DNA of 64,000 nt, taken from contig CALFUT010000041.1 in the NCBI GenBank assembly GCA_937929805.1, positions 1 through 64,000 on the forward strand, in the 5' to 3' direction. A model generated the notes under the pieces. That model ran no database searches, was not told where the DNA came from, and was given only the letters and a program-made list of their open reading frames with translations. This DNA comes from an uncultured Pirellulaceae bacterium (lineage in GTDB: Bacteria > Planctomycetota > Planctomycetia > Pirellulales > Pirellulaceae). Made by a program: the position numbers and the translations under genes. This document shows, piece by piece, positions 46,689-54,865 of this stretch; position 1 is the stretch's first letter; every line of letters begins with the position of its first letter.

Positions 46689-48035
46689 TCATTCGTGCCG
46701 CAGCGCTTCGATGGGTTCCATTTGTGAGGCCCGGATCGCAGGGTAGAGGCCGAAGAAGACGCCGACGACGACCGAGATGAAGAACGCCAAAGGAATCGAC
46801 ATCGGCACGATCTGCGGTTGCATGACTCGAGCGATATCCGGCAGGCGTGCGTAGAAGTCCGGTGCAAACTGACTTAGCAGGCTACGTGTCGCCGCGACGG
46901 TCCACGGGCATAGCAAGCCACCAATGATTCCCGTCAGGCCTCCGATGACCGACAGAAAAATGGTTTCGACAAGAAACTGTTGCACGATGTCGCTGCGACG
47001 CCCTCCCAACGCGCGGCGGATGCCGATTTCGCGAGTCCGTTCGGTGACGGTCGCCAGCATGATATTCATGATGCCAATTCCGCCAACGATCAATGAAATC
47101 GCAGCGATCAGTCCCATGAACATCATGAACATGACGCGAGTCGCTTTTGACTGTTCGAGCAATTCATAGGGCACGACAACGGCGATGTCTTGTCGATTGC
47201 GATTGGTAAAGCCATTTCGAAGGGAAGCCTCGACCAGCTTAGCGGTTCGAGGGACATCCGATACGTCGGCCACTTGGGCGGTGATCTGAGTCAGTTCAAA
47301 ACGTTTGGCGGAAAAGGATCCGCCGGTGCGTCTTTGCTCAAGATCTCCGATCCGCAGGCGCATTGTCGTGATGGGAACATAGATGTCACGAGAAAAATCC
47401 TGCGAGGCCAGTGAGCCGCCGATGGCCGCCGTCGCGTTTCGGTGCTTAAGTACGCCGACGACGTTGAAGTACTCGCGTTGATCGGGCAAATAGATTTGCT
47501 TATCGATTGGATCTTCGGATGGGAAAAAACGCTGGGCCAATTTTGCAGAGACCACACAAACGGACATTTGAGCCCGCACTTCTCGGTCGGTCAGGAAGTG
47601 TCCGCGGTCGATTTGCAGTCGCGTGACTTCGGCGTATTCCGGAGTGCAGCCAACCAGTCTGCCGTCGATCGGTTGAGCCCTAGGGTTGCCCGGGTACACG
47701 AACTTTTGAGTAATTTCGCGAATCGGGATGACGCGCTTGAGCGTTGGGATCGTTTTCTCGATCAGTTGAAATTCTGCCCGTGAAATTCCAAAGGTTGGAA
47801 TGTCTCGAAAGCTTCCACCGCCCTCATCTGGAGGTTCGATGGTGCGAACGATAATGTTCTCCGCACCAAGGTCTTCGATTTGCTTTTGAGCCTGCAGGCT
47901 GATGCCCTCGCCGATGGCCAGCAACCAGATCACGCTGGCGACTCCGATAAAGATGCCCAGCACGGTCAGCGCAGAACGCATTGGGTGCAGAAGCAGACTT
48001 TTGGCACCGAGCTTAAGCGTTCGAAAAATTCTCAT
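46689..48035 (-). CDS. MacB-type ABC transporter permease (FtsX domain)
   Basis: 448 residues. N-terminal helix (SALTVLGIFIGVASVIWLLAIGEG) followed by the periplasmic MacB core domain (AENIIVRTIEPPDE, LTDREVRAQMSVCVVSAKLA, FFPSEDPIDKQIYLPDQREYFNVVGVL). The C-terminal FtsX domain has three helices (MFMGLIAAISLIVGGIGIMNIM, FLVETIFLSVIGGLTGIIGGLL, IPLAFFISVVVGVFFGLYPAIRASQMEPIEALRHE). This is a separately encoded MacB permease without its ATPase. No ATPase or adaptor is adjacent here; the window's lone MacB-type ATPase is at 22552. Pairing of the two is possible but not shown. Confidence 0.92.
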   Translation of the reverse strand: MRIFRTLKLGAKSLLLHPMRSALTVLGIFIGVASVIWLLAIGEGISLQAQKQIEDLGAENIIVRTIEPPDEGGGSFRDIPTFGISRAEFQLIEKTIPTLKRVIPIREITQKFVYPGNPRAQPIDGRLVGCTPEYAEVTRLQIDRGHFLTDREVRAQMSVCVVSAKLAQRFFPSEDPIDKQIYLPDQREYFNVVGVLKHRNATAAIGGSLASQDFSRDIYVPITTMRLRIGDLEQRRTGGSFSAKRFELTQITAQVADVSDVPRTAKLVEASLRNGFTNRNRQDIAVVVPYELLEQSKATRVMFMMFMGLIAAISLIVGGIGIMNIMLATVTERTREIGIRRALGGRRSDIVQQFLVETIFLSVIGGLTGIIGGLLCPWTVAATRSLLSQFAPDFYARLPDIARVMQPQIVPMSIPLAFFISVVVGVFFGLYPAIRASQMEPIEALRHE

Positions 48036-48171
48036 TGTCTATGCGTTAGCCTATCGCTTCGTTGAACCAATTTTTGGAATTGGTAACCGCCGGTGTCTCG
48101 ATATCAAAAGTGATTTGAAGAATCAGCCTCGGTCAGCGGCGTTTGTTTGACGCTCCATCAAAGTCAGTGGC

Positions 48172-48292
48172 GGGAGGGTGAGGCTCCGTCCGAGCCATGC
48201 GGAGAACTGTGCTTATTCATCCCAAAGGGGGCGGACGGAGCCTTCCCCTTCCTAAATGGTTCGCGCGGATCCTTCCCCTCCCGAGCCTTGCC
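48172..48292. repeat. GC-rich palindromic repeat, copy C
   Basis: Head GGGAGGGTGAGGCTCCGTCC and GAGCC, then after a variable spacer GGCGGACGGAGCCTTCCCCT, then a second decayed closing half. It ends 11 bp from the stop of the TerB-like gene. Confidence 0.85.
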
Positions 48293-48302
48293 TCGTTCCG
48301 GT

Positions 48303-48644
48303 TTAACTTGTCAGATCGTCAACGATCGCGGTGAACTGTTCGCTGGTAAATTCCATTTTCGCGGAAGCGAACGCACAGAATTGTTTTTCGGTGTCGGCAA
48401 GTTCTCCGTCGACGGCCATCAGGCGAATGAACTCCTTGATCAGGTGCTCTCGATCCGCCGGTTCTTCGGGGATGACAAGTGAAACGTCCCCTTGGGCAAC
48501 TTCAGCGAGAGCGCTTTCAAGTTCCCCTTCTGGGATGCCCCAGCCCTCGGCTCGCTCAACCAAAAAGCCGATCTCCTCAGGCGCAAATTTTTTGTCGATC
48601 GCGGCCATCTTGACCAGATTGCGAAATAGATCTCTTAGTTCCAT
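48303..48644 (-). CDS. Small TerB-like helical protein
   Basis: About 113 residues from the ATG at 48644 (MELRDLFRNLVKMAAIDKK). A TTG at 48707 overlapping the upstream stop would add 21 residues and couple translation. The TerB-type pattern is present twice: an acidic helix pair after a hydrophobic helix (KMAAIDKKFAPEEIGFLVERAE and RLMAVDGELADTEKQFCAFA), each with the D-x-x-F/L-x-x-x-E motif of the TerB/DjlA-like fold. TerB domains bind metal or act as membrane-associated adaptors. It is last in a unit with the 631-aa gene and the MoxR-type AAA gene. Confidence 0.72.
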   Translation of the reverse strand: MELRDLFRNLVKMAAIDKKFAPEEIGFLVERAEGWGIPEGELESALAEVAQGDVSLVIPEEPADREHLIKEFIRLMAVDGELADTEKQFCAFASAKMEFTSEQFTAIVDDLTS

Positions 48645-48703
48645 GGTTTCTTTTGCCGCAAATAGTTGGGAGAAGTTTTGCTGTTCGTTTGACTGGATGA
48701 TGA

Positions 48704-50599
48704 TCAATGACGCCGGATGAAGTTTGCAGCATAACTGCGAACGTCCTTTCCGTTAAGCACGTGAACCATCCTAAGCTGATGAATTGTCGAATCACTAAAA
48801 CGCCCAAGCGGTAAGTGGACCCACGATTTTTTAAATTTTCGAGCAATTTGTCGCCATGCAATGCCGGGAGGGGCGGAGCTAACCAACGCGATCTGGCGGC
48901 ATCGGCTGTGAAGGCACGCGGCGGCCAGTAGCCGCTCTTCAAGCGTCGACGCGAAATCCAGTCGAGGATCGGTCCAGATGTCCGGGATGCCAACGGGCGG
49001 GAAAATAAACAAAGCACCGCCGTAATTTCCCAAACAGATTCCCGGCCCGACTGGCTGATCGGCGAAGTCGGTCGCAAAAAATGCCAAAGTCGATTCGTTA
49101 GCATGCTCGGCAAACCACGTCGTCCGCCAAGGGTAGTCGCGCGGGTCGGCGGGCGAGTCAAACAGCATGACGGCACAATCGAGCTTTCCTCGCGCTGGGG
49201 GGAGTTCCTTGACGTAGATCTGTTTGTCGTACCAATGCCTGACGGTTTCTCGGATATCGATCCCGTCCTTCACGCTGGTGGTGAACTTTTCGGTCTTCGC
49301 GAGATCAGCGCCCATCACCTCACGTGCTCGGTCGAAGACGCTACGCCGAAAATTTTCGATCAAGTCGTCCTCGGGCGGCCAGCTGCATTGGGAATAAGGA
49401 TTCCACTGCTGTTGCCAGTCCTCTCGCTGTGTCTCCGCAGGTCGCGGGATCAGTTCTAGGTTGCTCCACGTGATCGGCGGGCCCGGCAGTCGACTGACCA
49501 TGGATCGATATTCGTCGTCAGGGAAACGAGCTTGATCCAATGACATTTGAAGTTCGGATGGATCTTCAACTTGCGTATTGAAAACTGGATTCCGCTTGGC
49601 TGTTTCTAAAACGTGTAACGCGTAGGTGTCGCCAATGCACTGTTGAGCGGCAGTCACGATGGTCGCCAGTTGCGGCGTAAAGCGATGCTCGATCAAAGTC
49701 AGATTGCGAGTGTACTTCAGGCATTGCGCCAGTAGTTTGGGCGTGATCTTTCGAGCCCTTCTTCCGTGCTCTTCGACGTATGCCTCGCGGGCAGCGATCA
49801 ACAGTTCTTTGACGCCATCAATGGACAGATTTTTATCATCTTCGATTTCTTGGCGGGCCTTTTCGTAAAGCCCCGTAATCACCGGCAGCTCTCCCAGCAG
49901 GAAGTACAGCGAGTCGTGCGCGACGGGGAATGATTCGGGGTTTTCGGTCGTTTCCGGTTCGGGCAGTTCTAGTTGCCGATCGTGAAACGATTGCCGAACC
50001 CATGGCCAATCGAGGACGCTCAGCACGACCAAGATATTTTTGAAATCGACAGAGAGTTCTCGAAGTTGCCAAGCCATGTGATCGATCCGCCACCGCCACT
50101 GCTGCGACGTGTCGGGGCGAAGATGAGGCAGCACGGCCGCCGCGTAACGCTCGATCGGCAGCCGCTTAAGCGCGTAGGCGTCGGGCAGCGTTTGCTGTTG
50201 GGGCTCAAACTGGTTGGTTTCCAGATCGATAAAGTGGCGAGGAATCCGTTCGCCCATTGCGGTGCGGATGGCGGCGATGACCGGTTGGCATGGATCGATG
50301 GGCACGTAGCTGGCTCGCTGATCATCCGGATCGCCCGAGTCCTCATCCGTTTGGAAATCTTGGACGCTCCATTCCTGCGTTGGGCTTGCGATTTCTGTTT
50401 GCGTCACGATGCCCGGCCGAGGCAGTTTGAGAATGGACTCCTCAACCGGTGGTTGAAAAGATTCAGGCAGCGGGACGGCCAAGCAGTCAAACGAATGAGC
50501 CATCATCATTCGTCGGACTTCCCACGCGAAATCTCCGCTCCCGTGAACGACGGGTAGAGCGGTCACGTGTGGGCCGATCTTTAGCAGTTCGAGTGTCAT
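48704..50599 (-). CDS. Unknown 631-residue protein in a MoxR/TerB cluster
   Basis: 631 residues with no signal peptide or membrane segment. The N-terminus (ALPVVHGSGDFAWEVRRMMM, then SFDCLAVPLPESFQPPVEES) resembles the His-containing first strand-helix unit of ChaN/TraB-like or DUF5682-type proteins; this is a visual impression. The middle is helical and acidic (DWPWVRQSFHDRQLELPEPE). The C-terminal half has alpha/beta character (LDCAVMLFDSPADPRDYPWR, CLGNYGGALFIFPPVGIPDI, CRQIALVSSAPPGIAWRQIA). MoxR-type ATPases commonly pair with DUF5682 and vWA proteins; no vWA protein is encoded here. It probably works with the adjacent AAA gene. Confidence 0.65.
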   Translation of the reverse strand: MTLELLKIGPHVTALPVVHGSGDFAWEVRRMMMAHSFDCLAVPLPESFQPPVEESILKLPRPGIVTQTEIASPTQEWSVQDFQTDEDSGDPDDQRASYVPIDPCQPVIAAIRTAMGERIPRHFIDLETNQFEPQQQTLPDAYALKRLPIERYAAAVLPHLRPDTSQQWRWRIDHMAWQLRELSVDFKNILVVLSVLDWPWVRQSFHDRQLELPEPETTENPESFPVAHDSLYFLLGELPVITGLYEKARQEIEDDKNLSIDGVKELLIAAREAYVEEHGRRARKITPKLLAQCLKYTRNLTLIEHRFTPQLATIVTAAQQCIGDTYALHVLETAKRNPVFNTQVEDPSELQMSLDQARFPDDEYRSMVSRLPGPPITWSNLELIPRPAETQREDWQQQWNPYSQCSWPPEDDLIENFRRSVFDRAREVMGADLAKTEKFTTSVKDGIDIRETVRHWYDKQIYVKELPPARGKLDCAVMLFDSPADPRDYPWRTTWFAEHANESTLAFFATDFADQPVGPGICLGNYGGALFIFPPVGIPDIWTDPRLDFASTLEERLLAAACLHSRCRQIALVSSAPPGIAWRQIARKFKKSWVHLPLGRFSDSTIHQLRMVHVLNGKDVRSYAANFIRRH

Positions 50600-50704
50600 G
50601 GGCGATCAACGGAAAAAGCGTGGATGCTTGTTGCTGGAATTGAGTCTAGAAAATTAGAACGGCTAATTGGGGAGCGTTACTTTGGGCGTATGAAACCGAT
50701 GTTT

Positions 50705-50834
50705 GGGAGGGGAAGGCTCCGTCCGCACCGCGTGGATGGTTGAGCTTTTTTCTCCGTACGGCTTGGGCGGAGCCTCGCCCTCCCGACGACACAATAATTT
50801 TAGAACAACGGTAACATTGAAAATTGAAAAACTG
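50705..50834. repeat. GC-rich palindromic repeat, copy D
   Basis: Complete unit: GGGAGGGGAAGGCTCCGTCC, spacer with GAGCTTTTTT, GGCTTGGGCGGAGCCTCGCC and CTCCC, then the tail TTTTAGAACAACGGTAACAT and ATTGAAAAACTGCC. It lies between the 631-aa and AAA genes, 12 bp from the AAA stop. A CCGATGTTTGGGAG left flank is shared with copy E. Confidence 0.9.
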
Positions 50835-50845
50835 CCGTTTCCTGA

Positions 50846-51802
50846 CTAGTCTTCGTCATCGTCGTCAAAGCGATCGGAGTCCGGGTGCAACGGGTCTCCG
50901 GGATTGAAAAAGAAATCGCCAAAGCCCATCGGTAGCGATTGGCCCCCGAGTGACTGGTTTTTCTGTTGAGACAATTGTTCTAGGTCCAACGCGTCCTCGC
51001 CGAGGCATTTTTCGAGTGCCTCCTGCCAAGCAGCGTCATGAGAAACCGGGTGGTCGGCGTCTTGCTTTAAACGCTTCATCGCGTACCGCAGTAGGTTGAT
51101 TCCGTCGCGCGTTGAAAAGTCTAGTTTTAACTCGTGCGATTTTTGCAGGAACTCGACCGTCATCGCCAGCATGTCGTCGGCACAGAATGGTAGATGATAC
51201 TCAAGGATTTGCTTTTCATCTTCACGCGACGGGAACTTCAAGGTCAGCGTCGGTTGAAGGCGGCTCAGTATGTAGTCCGGGATCTCGAACGTGGATTCGT
51301 CTTGGTTCATCGTGACGGCACAGCGAAAATTCGGATGCGCTTGGACGGTGACACCGGCGATGATCGATTCGACGTAGCGACGATGGTCAAGCAACGGAGC
51401 CAGCGAGGCCCACGATTTTTCGTTCATGCGATTGCCTTCGTCCAGCACGCACACGCCGCCTCGAATCATTGCGGTGACCAACGCCGACGCGTGGTAAGCA
51501 ATCGAACCGTTCTCAGCCAGAACCGGCGTAATCAACAGATCCTCAGGCCGAGTGTCGGCGGTACACTGATAGATGTACAATTCCTGCTGGCGCTGTTTTG
51601 CGGCGGCGGTGGCCAATGCGGTTTTGCCGATGCCGGGTGCTCCCACCAGACGTGGGGTCAGTGGAAGATCTTTGTCGTCGACCACCAGCCAGCAGGCGAG
51701 AACCTGTTTCAAAACCTCTGATTGGCCAATCCACTGGCCATCCAGTTCGTGTGGAGACGCCAGATGAAGTTCCACGTCTTGAATCGAGACACTGTTGCTC
51801 AT
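50846..51802 (-). CDS. MoxR/dynein-type AAA ATPase (AAA_5)
   Basis: 318 residues. AAA+ core: Walker [37 protein letters not shown] (the MoxR-type second strand insertion), Walker [21 protein letters not shown], sensor 1 [19 protein letters not shown] and arginine finger [10 protein letters not shown]. The C-terminal helical lid continues to residue 270, followed by a Gln/Gly linker and an acidic tail DDDDED. MoxR ATPases act as chaperones for metal insertion or complex assembly with vWA and other partners. It heads the unit with the 631-aa and TerB-like genes. Length is normal. Confidence 0.88.
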   Translation of the reverse strand: MSNSVSIQDVELHLASPHELDGQWIGQSEVLKQVLACWLVVDDKDLPLTPRLVGAPGIGKTALATAAAKQRQQELYIYQCTADTRPEDLLITPVLAENGSIAYHASALVTAMIRGGVCVLDEGNRMNEKSWASLAPLLDHRRYVESIIAGVTVQAHPNFRCAVTMNQDESTFEIPDYILSRLQPTLTLKFPSREDEKQILEYHLPFCADDMLAMTVEFLQKSHELKLDFSTRDGINLLRYAMKRLKQDADHPVSHDAAWQEALEKCLGEDALDLEQLSQQKNQSLGGQSLPMGFGDFFFNPGDPLHPDSDRFDDDDED

Positions 51803-51899
51803 GGGTAGACGCCCGTTTTGTTGGGCGGGCGGTTGCGGTTAGAAGTAGTCAGCAGCAAACCATTGTGCAACCAACACACGGCGGCTTAAAGGGCCTTGA

Positions 51900-53237
51900 A
51901 TGAACAGAATTGCAATTATTGGCTCGGGCATCGCCGGTCTGACGTTCGCGTGGTTGGCTAAGCGTGCCGGAATCGAGGTAACGCTGTTCGAAAGCGAGCC
52001 ACGACTTGGGATGGACGCTCATTCGATTGATCTGCCGATAGTGGCGGAAGGCGCGGCAGCGGGATCGCTTCGAGCCGACGTGCCTCCTCGAATGTTCAAC
52101 CGTGAGGACTGGCCTCGGCTGACGGCGTTGTACGAGGCGATAGGAGTTGCTTCGCAACCGGTTGATGCGACCAAGTCATTTTCGACGGATGCTCGATCGG
52201 GCTGGTTGAAGCTGGGCGATCAATACCGGGGAGGATTTACGGCCGCTTCACTGCTGAGTTCGAAAGTTCGTCGCGTCGCGGCTGAGACGGCTCGGATGCA
52301 GTCGGGTGTCACCGAGGTGTCGATCGACAGCCTGCCGGTCGATTTGACATTGGGAAAGTATTTAGAACGGGAGCAGTACGGCGATGAGTTCGTGTACGAT
52401 TTTTTGTTTCCGGGTCTTGCCGCGACCGTGTTGACTTGCAGCTACGAAGCGCTTGCGAACTACCCGGCCAAGATCGCGTTGCAAAGTCTCTTGAATCAAG
52501 TCGATCGATCGCCGCTGCGAAGGACAACGCATGGAACGACGGATGTGGTCAGTCGGCTAAGTAAAGAAATCGACGACATTCGGTTATCGACACGCGTTGC
52601 GGAAGTTCGTGTGTCGGACTCTGATGCCAACGATGATGAAAACGACGACGCGAATAAGCACGCGACCGTCGTCTGCGCGGATGGGGCGGCGCATCAATTT
52701 GACCGGGTGGTCGTCGCGACTCAGGCCAATTCTGCCGTTCGATTGCTGGCAGACGACCGCTCTTTGCGGCCAGCAAAGCAGATGCTGGGTAGGTTCGAGT
52801 ACGAAAATGTGCCGGTGGTCGTCCATCGAGATGAATCGCTCATGCCCAAGGATCGATCAGACTGGCGCTGCTTCAATTTTGTTAGCAGAGACGATCGGAC
52901 CGACGCAATGTGCACGATCTGGTTGAACCGCTTCTACCCCGAGTGGCCTGAATCCGAGAATGTGTTCCAGACAATTCGGCCAATCGAGATGCCGGCCGCA
53001 GCGAAGATGATCGCTGCAGCCGCGATGCAGCGTCCGATTGTCAATCAGGAATCGCTCGCGGCCGTAAGAGACCTGCAAGCGTTTCAGGCCTCCGGGAGCC
53101 CGAGTGTTTGGTTTGTCGGTTCCTATTTAGCTGCTTCGGTTCCGCTATTAGAAAGCGGTGTCGCGTCTGCGTTTGAGGCAGCTCGCGGGGTGGGCATCGA
53201 CACTTCCGCCGGTTTGGCTGCTGAAGCGACTGCCTGA
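51900..53237 (+). CDS. FAD-dependent amine-oxidase-like oxidoreductase (COG2907 type)
   Basis: 445 residues. The N-terminal dinucleotide motif IAIIGSGIAGLTFAWLAKRAGIEVTLFESE is a complete GxGxxG with the acidic ribose contact. The middle resembles protoporphyrinogen-oxidase-like enzymes (YGDEFVYDFLFPGLAATVLTCSYEAL). The C-terminal FAD loop is SVWFVGSYLAASVPLLESGVASAFEAARGV. COG2907 proteins are predicted NAD/FAD-binding desaturase-like enzymes; the substrate is unknown. It is divergent from the AAA gene. Residues 235-250 contain an acidic insert (DSDANDDENDDANKH). Confidence 0.82.
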   Translation: MNRIAIIGSGIAGLTFAWLAKRAGIEVTLFESEPRLGMDAHSIDLPIVAEGAAAGSLRADVPPRMFNREDWPRLTALYEAIGVASQPVDATKSFSTDARSGWLKLGDQYRGGFTAASLLSSKVRRVAAETARMQSGVTEVSIDSLPVDLTLGKYLEREQYGDEFVYDFLFPGLAATVLTCSYEALANYPAKIALQSLLNQVDRSPLRRTTHGTTDVVSRLSKEIDDIRLSTRVAEVRVSDSDANDDENDDANKHATVVCADGAAHQFDRVVVATQANSAVRLLADDRSLRPAKQMLGRFEYENVPVVVHRDESLMPKDRSDWRCFNFVSRDDRTDAMCTIWLNRFYPEWPESENVFQTIRPIEMPAAAKMIAAAAMQRPIVNQESLAAVRDLQAFQASGSPSVWFVGSYLAASVPLLESGVASAFEAARGVGIDTSAGLAAEATA

Positions 53238-53320
53238 GATTCAATATTTGTGGCACGGCTGTTGAATCAAACGACGCGGTGTGCCGAAGACCGGCTCTTT
53301 GCAAAGCATTCGAACCCAGT

Positions 53321-54028
53321 CTATTTCGAACCGGAACCTTTTGGCCCCGAACCGCCGGAAATCGATTTCGGCGCGACCTTGGGATCTGCCTTGCTGGTGT
53401 CGGATGCACCACCCGGTTCGGAGCCCACGAACTTCAACGAAGCCGAATTGATGCAGTAGCGAAGACCGGTAGGTTGGGGACCGTCAGGGAACACGTGTCC
53501 AAGGTGAGCATCGCAGCGGCTGCAGACGACTTCGGTGCGAGTCATAAACAATGAGGTGTCGGTATGCTCGGTAACGTTCTCTGGGGTGATCGGTTGGTAG
53601 TAGCTGGGCCAGCCGGTGCCCGAACGAAACTTGGTTTTAGAATCGAACAAGGGTTGGTCGCAGCAGACGCAAGTGTACGTGCCCTTCTTTTTGTTATCCC
53701 AATAGTCGCCGGTGAACGCCCGTTCGGTTCCTTGTTCACGCGTCACGTAATACTGCATGTCGGTCAGCTGCTTCCGCCACTGCTCGGGCGTTTTCACGAC
53801 CTTCTTTTTCGATCCGGTATCCTGAGCATTCGCGCTGGCCGTGCTCTCACTATCAGAAGCATTGGCATTGACTTTTTCGCTCGAACCTTCGGTCGGCGTC
53901 TCGTTTCCAATCTGCCGCGCTGCGGTCTGAGGGAACTGCGCGACTGCGATTCCAATCCCCAAAACGAAAGCGATGGCGAGCAGCATGAACGGCAGCAAGG
54001 AATTGATGTTGCAGCATTGGGTTTTCAT
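53321..54028 (-). CDS. msrB: Exported peptide-methionine (R)-S-oxide reductase MsrB
   Basis: About 235 residues from the ATG at 54028 ([18 protein letters not shown]); the longer ORF start runs through a 21-bp tandem repeat. A signal/anchor ([21 protein letters not shown]) is followed by a low-complexity Ser/Asn linker. The catalytic domain runs from [21 protein letters not shown], with the zinc pair in [24 protein letters not shown], the second zinc pair in [14 protein letters not shown] and the catalytic Cys in [11 protein letters not shown]. It reduces Met-R-sulfoxide, here outside the cytoplasm. A Gly/Ser/Lys tail closes it. It is monocistronic. Confidence 0.93.
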   Translation of the reverse strand: MKTQCCNINSLLPFMLLAIAFVLGIGIAVAQFPQTAARQIGNETPTEGSSEKVNANASDSESTASANAQDTGSKKKVVKTPEQWRKQLTDMQYYVTREQGTERAFTGDYWDNKKKGTYTCVCCDQPLFDSKTKFRSGTGWPSYYQPITPENVTEHTDTSLFMTRTEVVCSRCDAHLGHVFPDGPQPTGLRYCINSASLKFVGSEPGGASDTSKADPKVAPKSISGGSGPKGSGSK

Positions 54029-54057
54029 GGTTCGGCTCTTGGAGGTTCGGTATTGGT

Positions 54058-54099
54058 GGTTCGAAAAGGCATCAAGGTGGTTCGAAAAGGCATCAAGGT
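54058..54099. repeat. Two tandem copies of a 21-bp unit
   Basis: GGTTCGAAAAGGCATCAAGG then T, twice in a row (54058-54078 and 54079-54099), just upstream of the msrB start. It encodes the false HLDAFSN repeats of the extended ORF. Confidence 0.9.
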
Positions 54100-54441
54100 G
54101 ATTGGGTTTGCTTGAACGGTGGCGTAACTGGGACGCAAGCAATCCAAATTCGCTTACTTGCCTGAGTTAGCGTTTTTGACGGGAATCTTTCAAGCACTCG
54201 TGCGTTCAAGTTTATCCCGTCGACCCGGTCTGTGAGAACCGAAACCGACGAGATGCGGCAACAACGTCTCGGTTACGGGCTCCGTGAATCGGGCCACGTG
54301 AATCAGATCACGTTCAGAAATGCGGTTGGCGTCTCAGAATGAGAGCTTGGGGGCGTTTCTTGGATCGGCGATCGCATCGCCTTGCCGGTTTGCTGCTTTA
54401 AAATGTGGGATCCCCTGGCATTTTCAAGAAAAAATACTCTT

Positions 54442-54456
54442 TGGCACGACACCTGC
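54442..54456 (+). promoter_or_regulatory. Sigma-54-type promoter
   Basis: TGGCACG-ACAC-CTGC gives the -24 GG and -12 GC elements exactly 12 bases apart, with the downstream TT also present. The consensus is TGGCACG-N4-TTGCW; here the -12 box is CTGC. Transcription would start near 54468. Confidence 0.6.
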
Positions 54457-54467
54457 TTGGCTAAGTT

Positions 54468-54701
54468 TTGTGCGAGCGAGCACGCCAAAGGCCTCATCTC
54501 ATCTCTACGCCGTCTCAGAGGTCGCCCGCTTGCACCCTTTTCTTTCCTTAAGAAACGATTGCCGGACCCTACCTACGAACCTGTCCTTGGGTTCTAACCA
54601 GTGACCATTCCCGATCCTCACAGCGGGAACGTTCCTCACCGGTCGCTCAATCCGGTTACGAATGCCGCCGACCAGCTACTAGCTGGCGGCGGCTTTTTTT
54701 T
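54468..54701 (+). ncRNA. Candidate sigma-54-dependent non-coding RNA
   Basis: A roughly 230-nt transcript is predicted between the sigma-54 promoter and the strong terminator. In-frame reading from the GTG at 54468 gives 45 residues of no recognisable type, and the other frames are equally poor. No match to 6S, SRP, RNase P or tmRNA was recognised. It is therefore a candidate regulatory RNA or small-peptide gene; the evidence is positional only. Confidence 0.4.
54664..54701 (+). terminator. Strong rho-independent terminator
   Basis: Stem GCCGCCG-a-CCAGCT / AGCTGG-CGGCGGC with a 3-nt loop and one bulge, followed by eight T residues on the plus strand. It ends whatever transcript starts at the sigma-54 site, 165 bp before the M3 peptidase gene. 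Confidence 0.92.
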
Positions 54702-54865
54702 GGTAGTCTTCCGCTTTGGTCGTCTATTGGAAAACGTGACTCTGATGGGTCGCGACCACACGCGGTATTCTTCTCCGTGATTGTTGGCTGTCCGCACAGC
54801 CAAACCGCGATACGTTGGCTCGGACACCGCTCTGCACTCTTTGAAACTTAATTCCGAAAGTCGTG

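Larger units (their letters stand above)
54029..54865. other. Gene-poor interval with sigma-54 promoter, terminator and tandem repeat
   Basis: About 840 bp. It holds a 21-bp tandem repeat (54058-54099), a sigma-54-type promoter (54442-54456), a strong hairpin terminator (54664-54701) and, between them, no convincing ORF. The 94-aa plus ORF starts upstream of the promoter and is not called. Confidence 0.6.

Noticed and set aside
54320-54604. 94-aa ORF between msrB and the M3 peptidase gene
   Set aside because: It starts upstream of the sigma-54 promoter, lacks a ribosome site and has no recognisable features.
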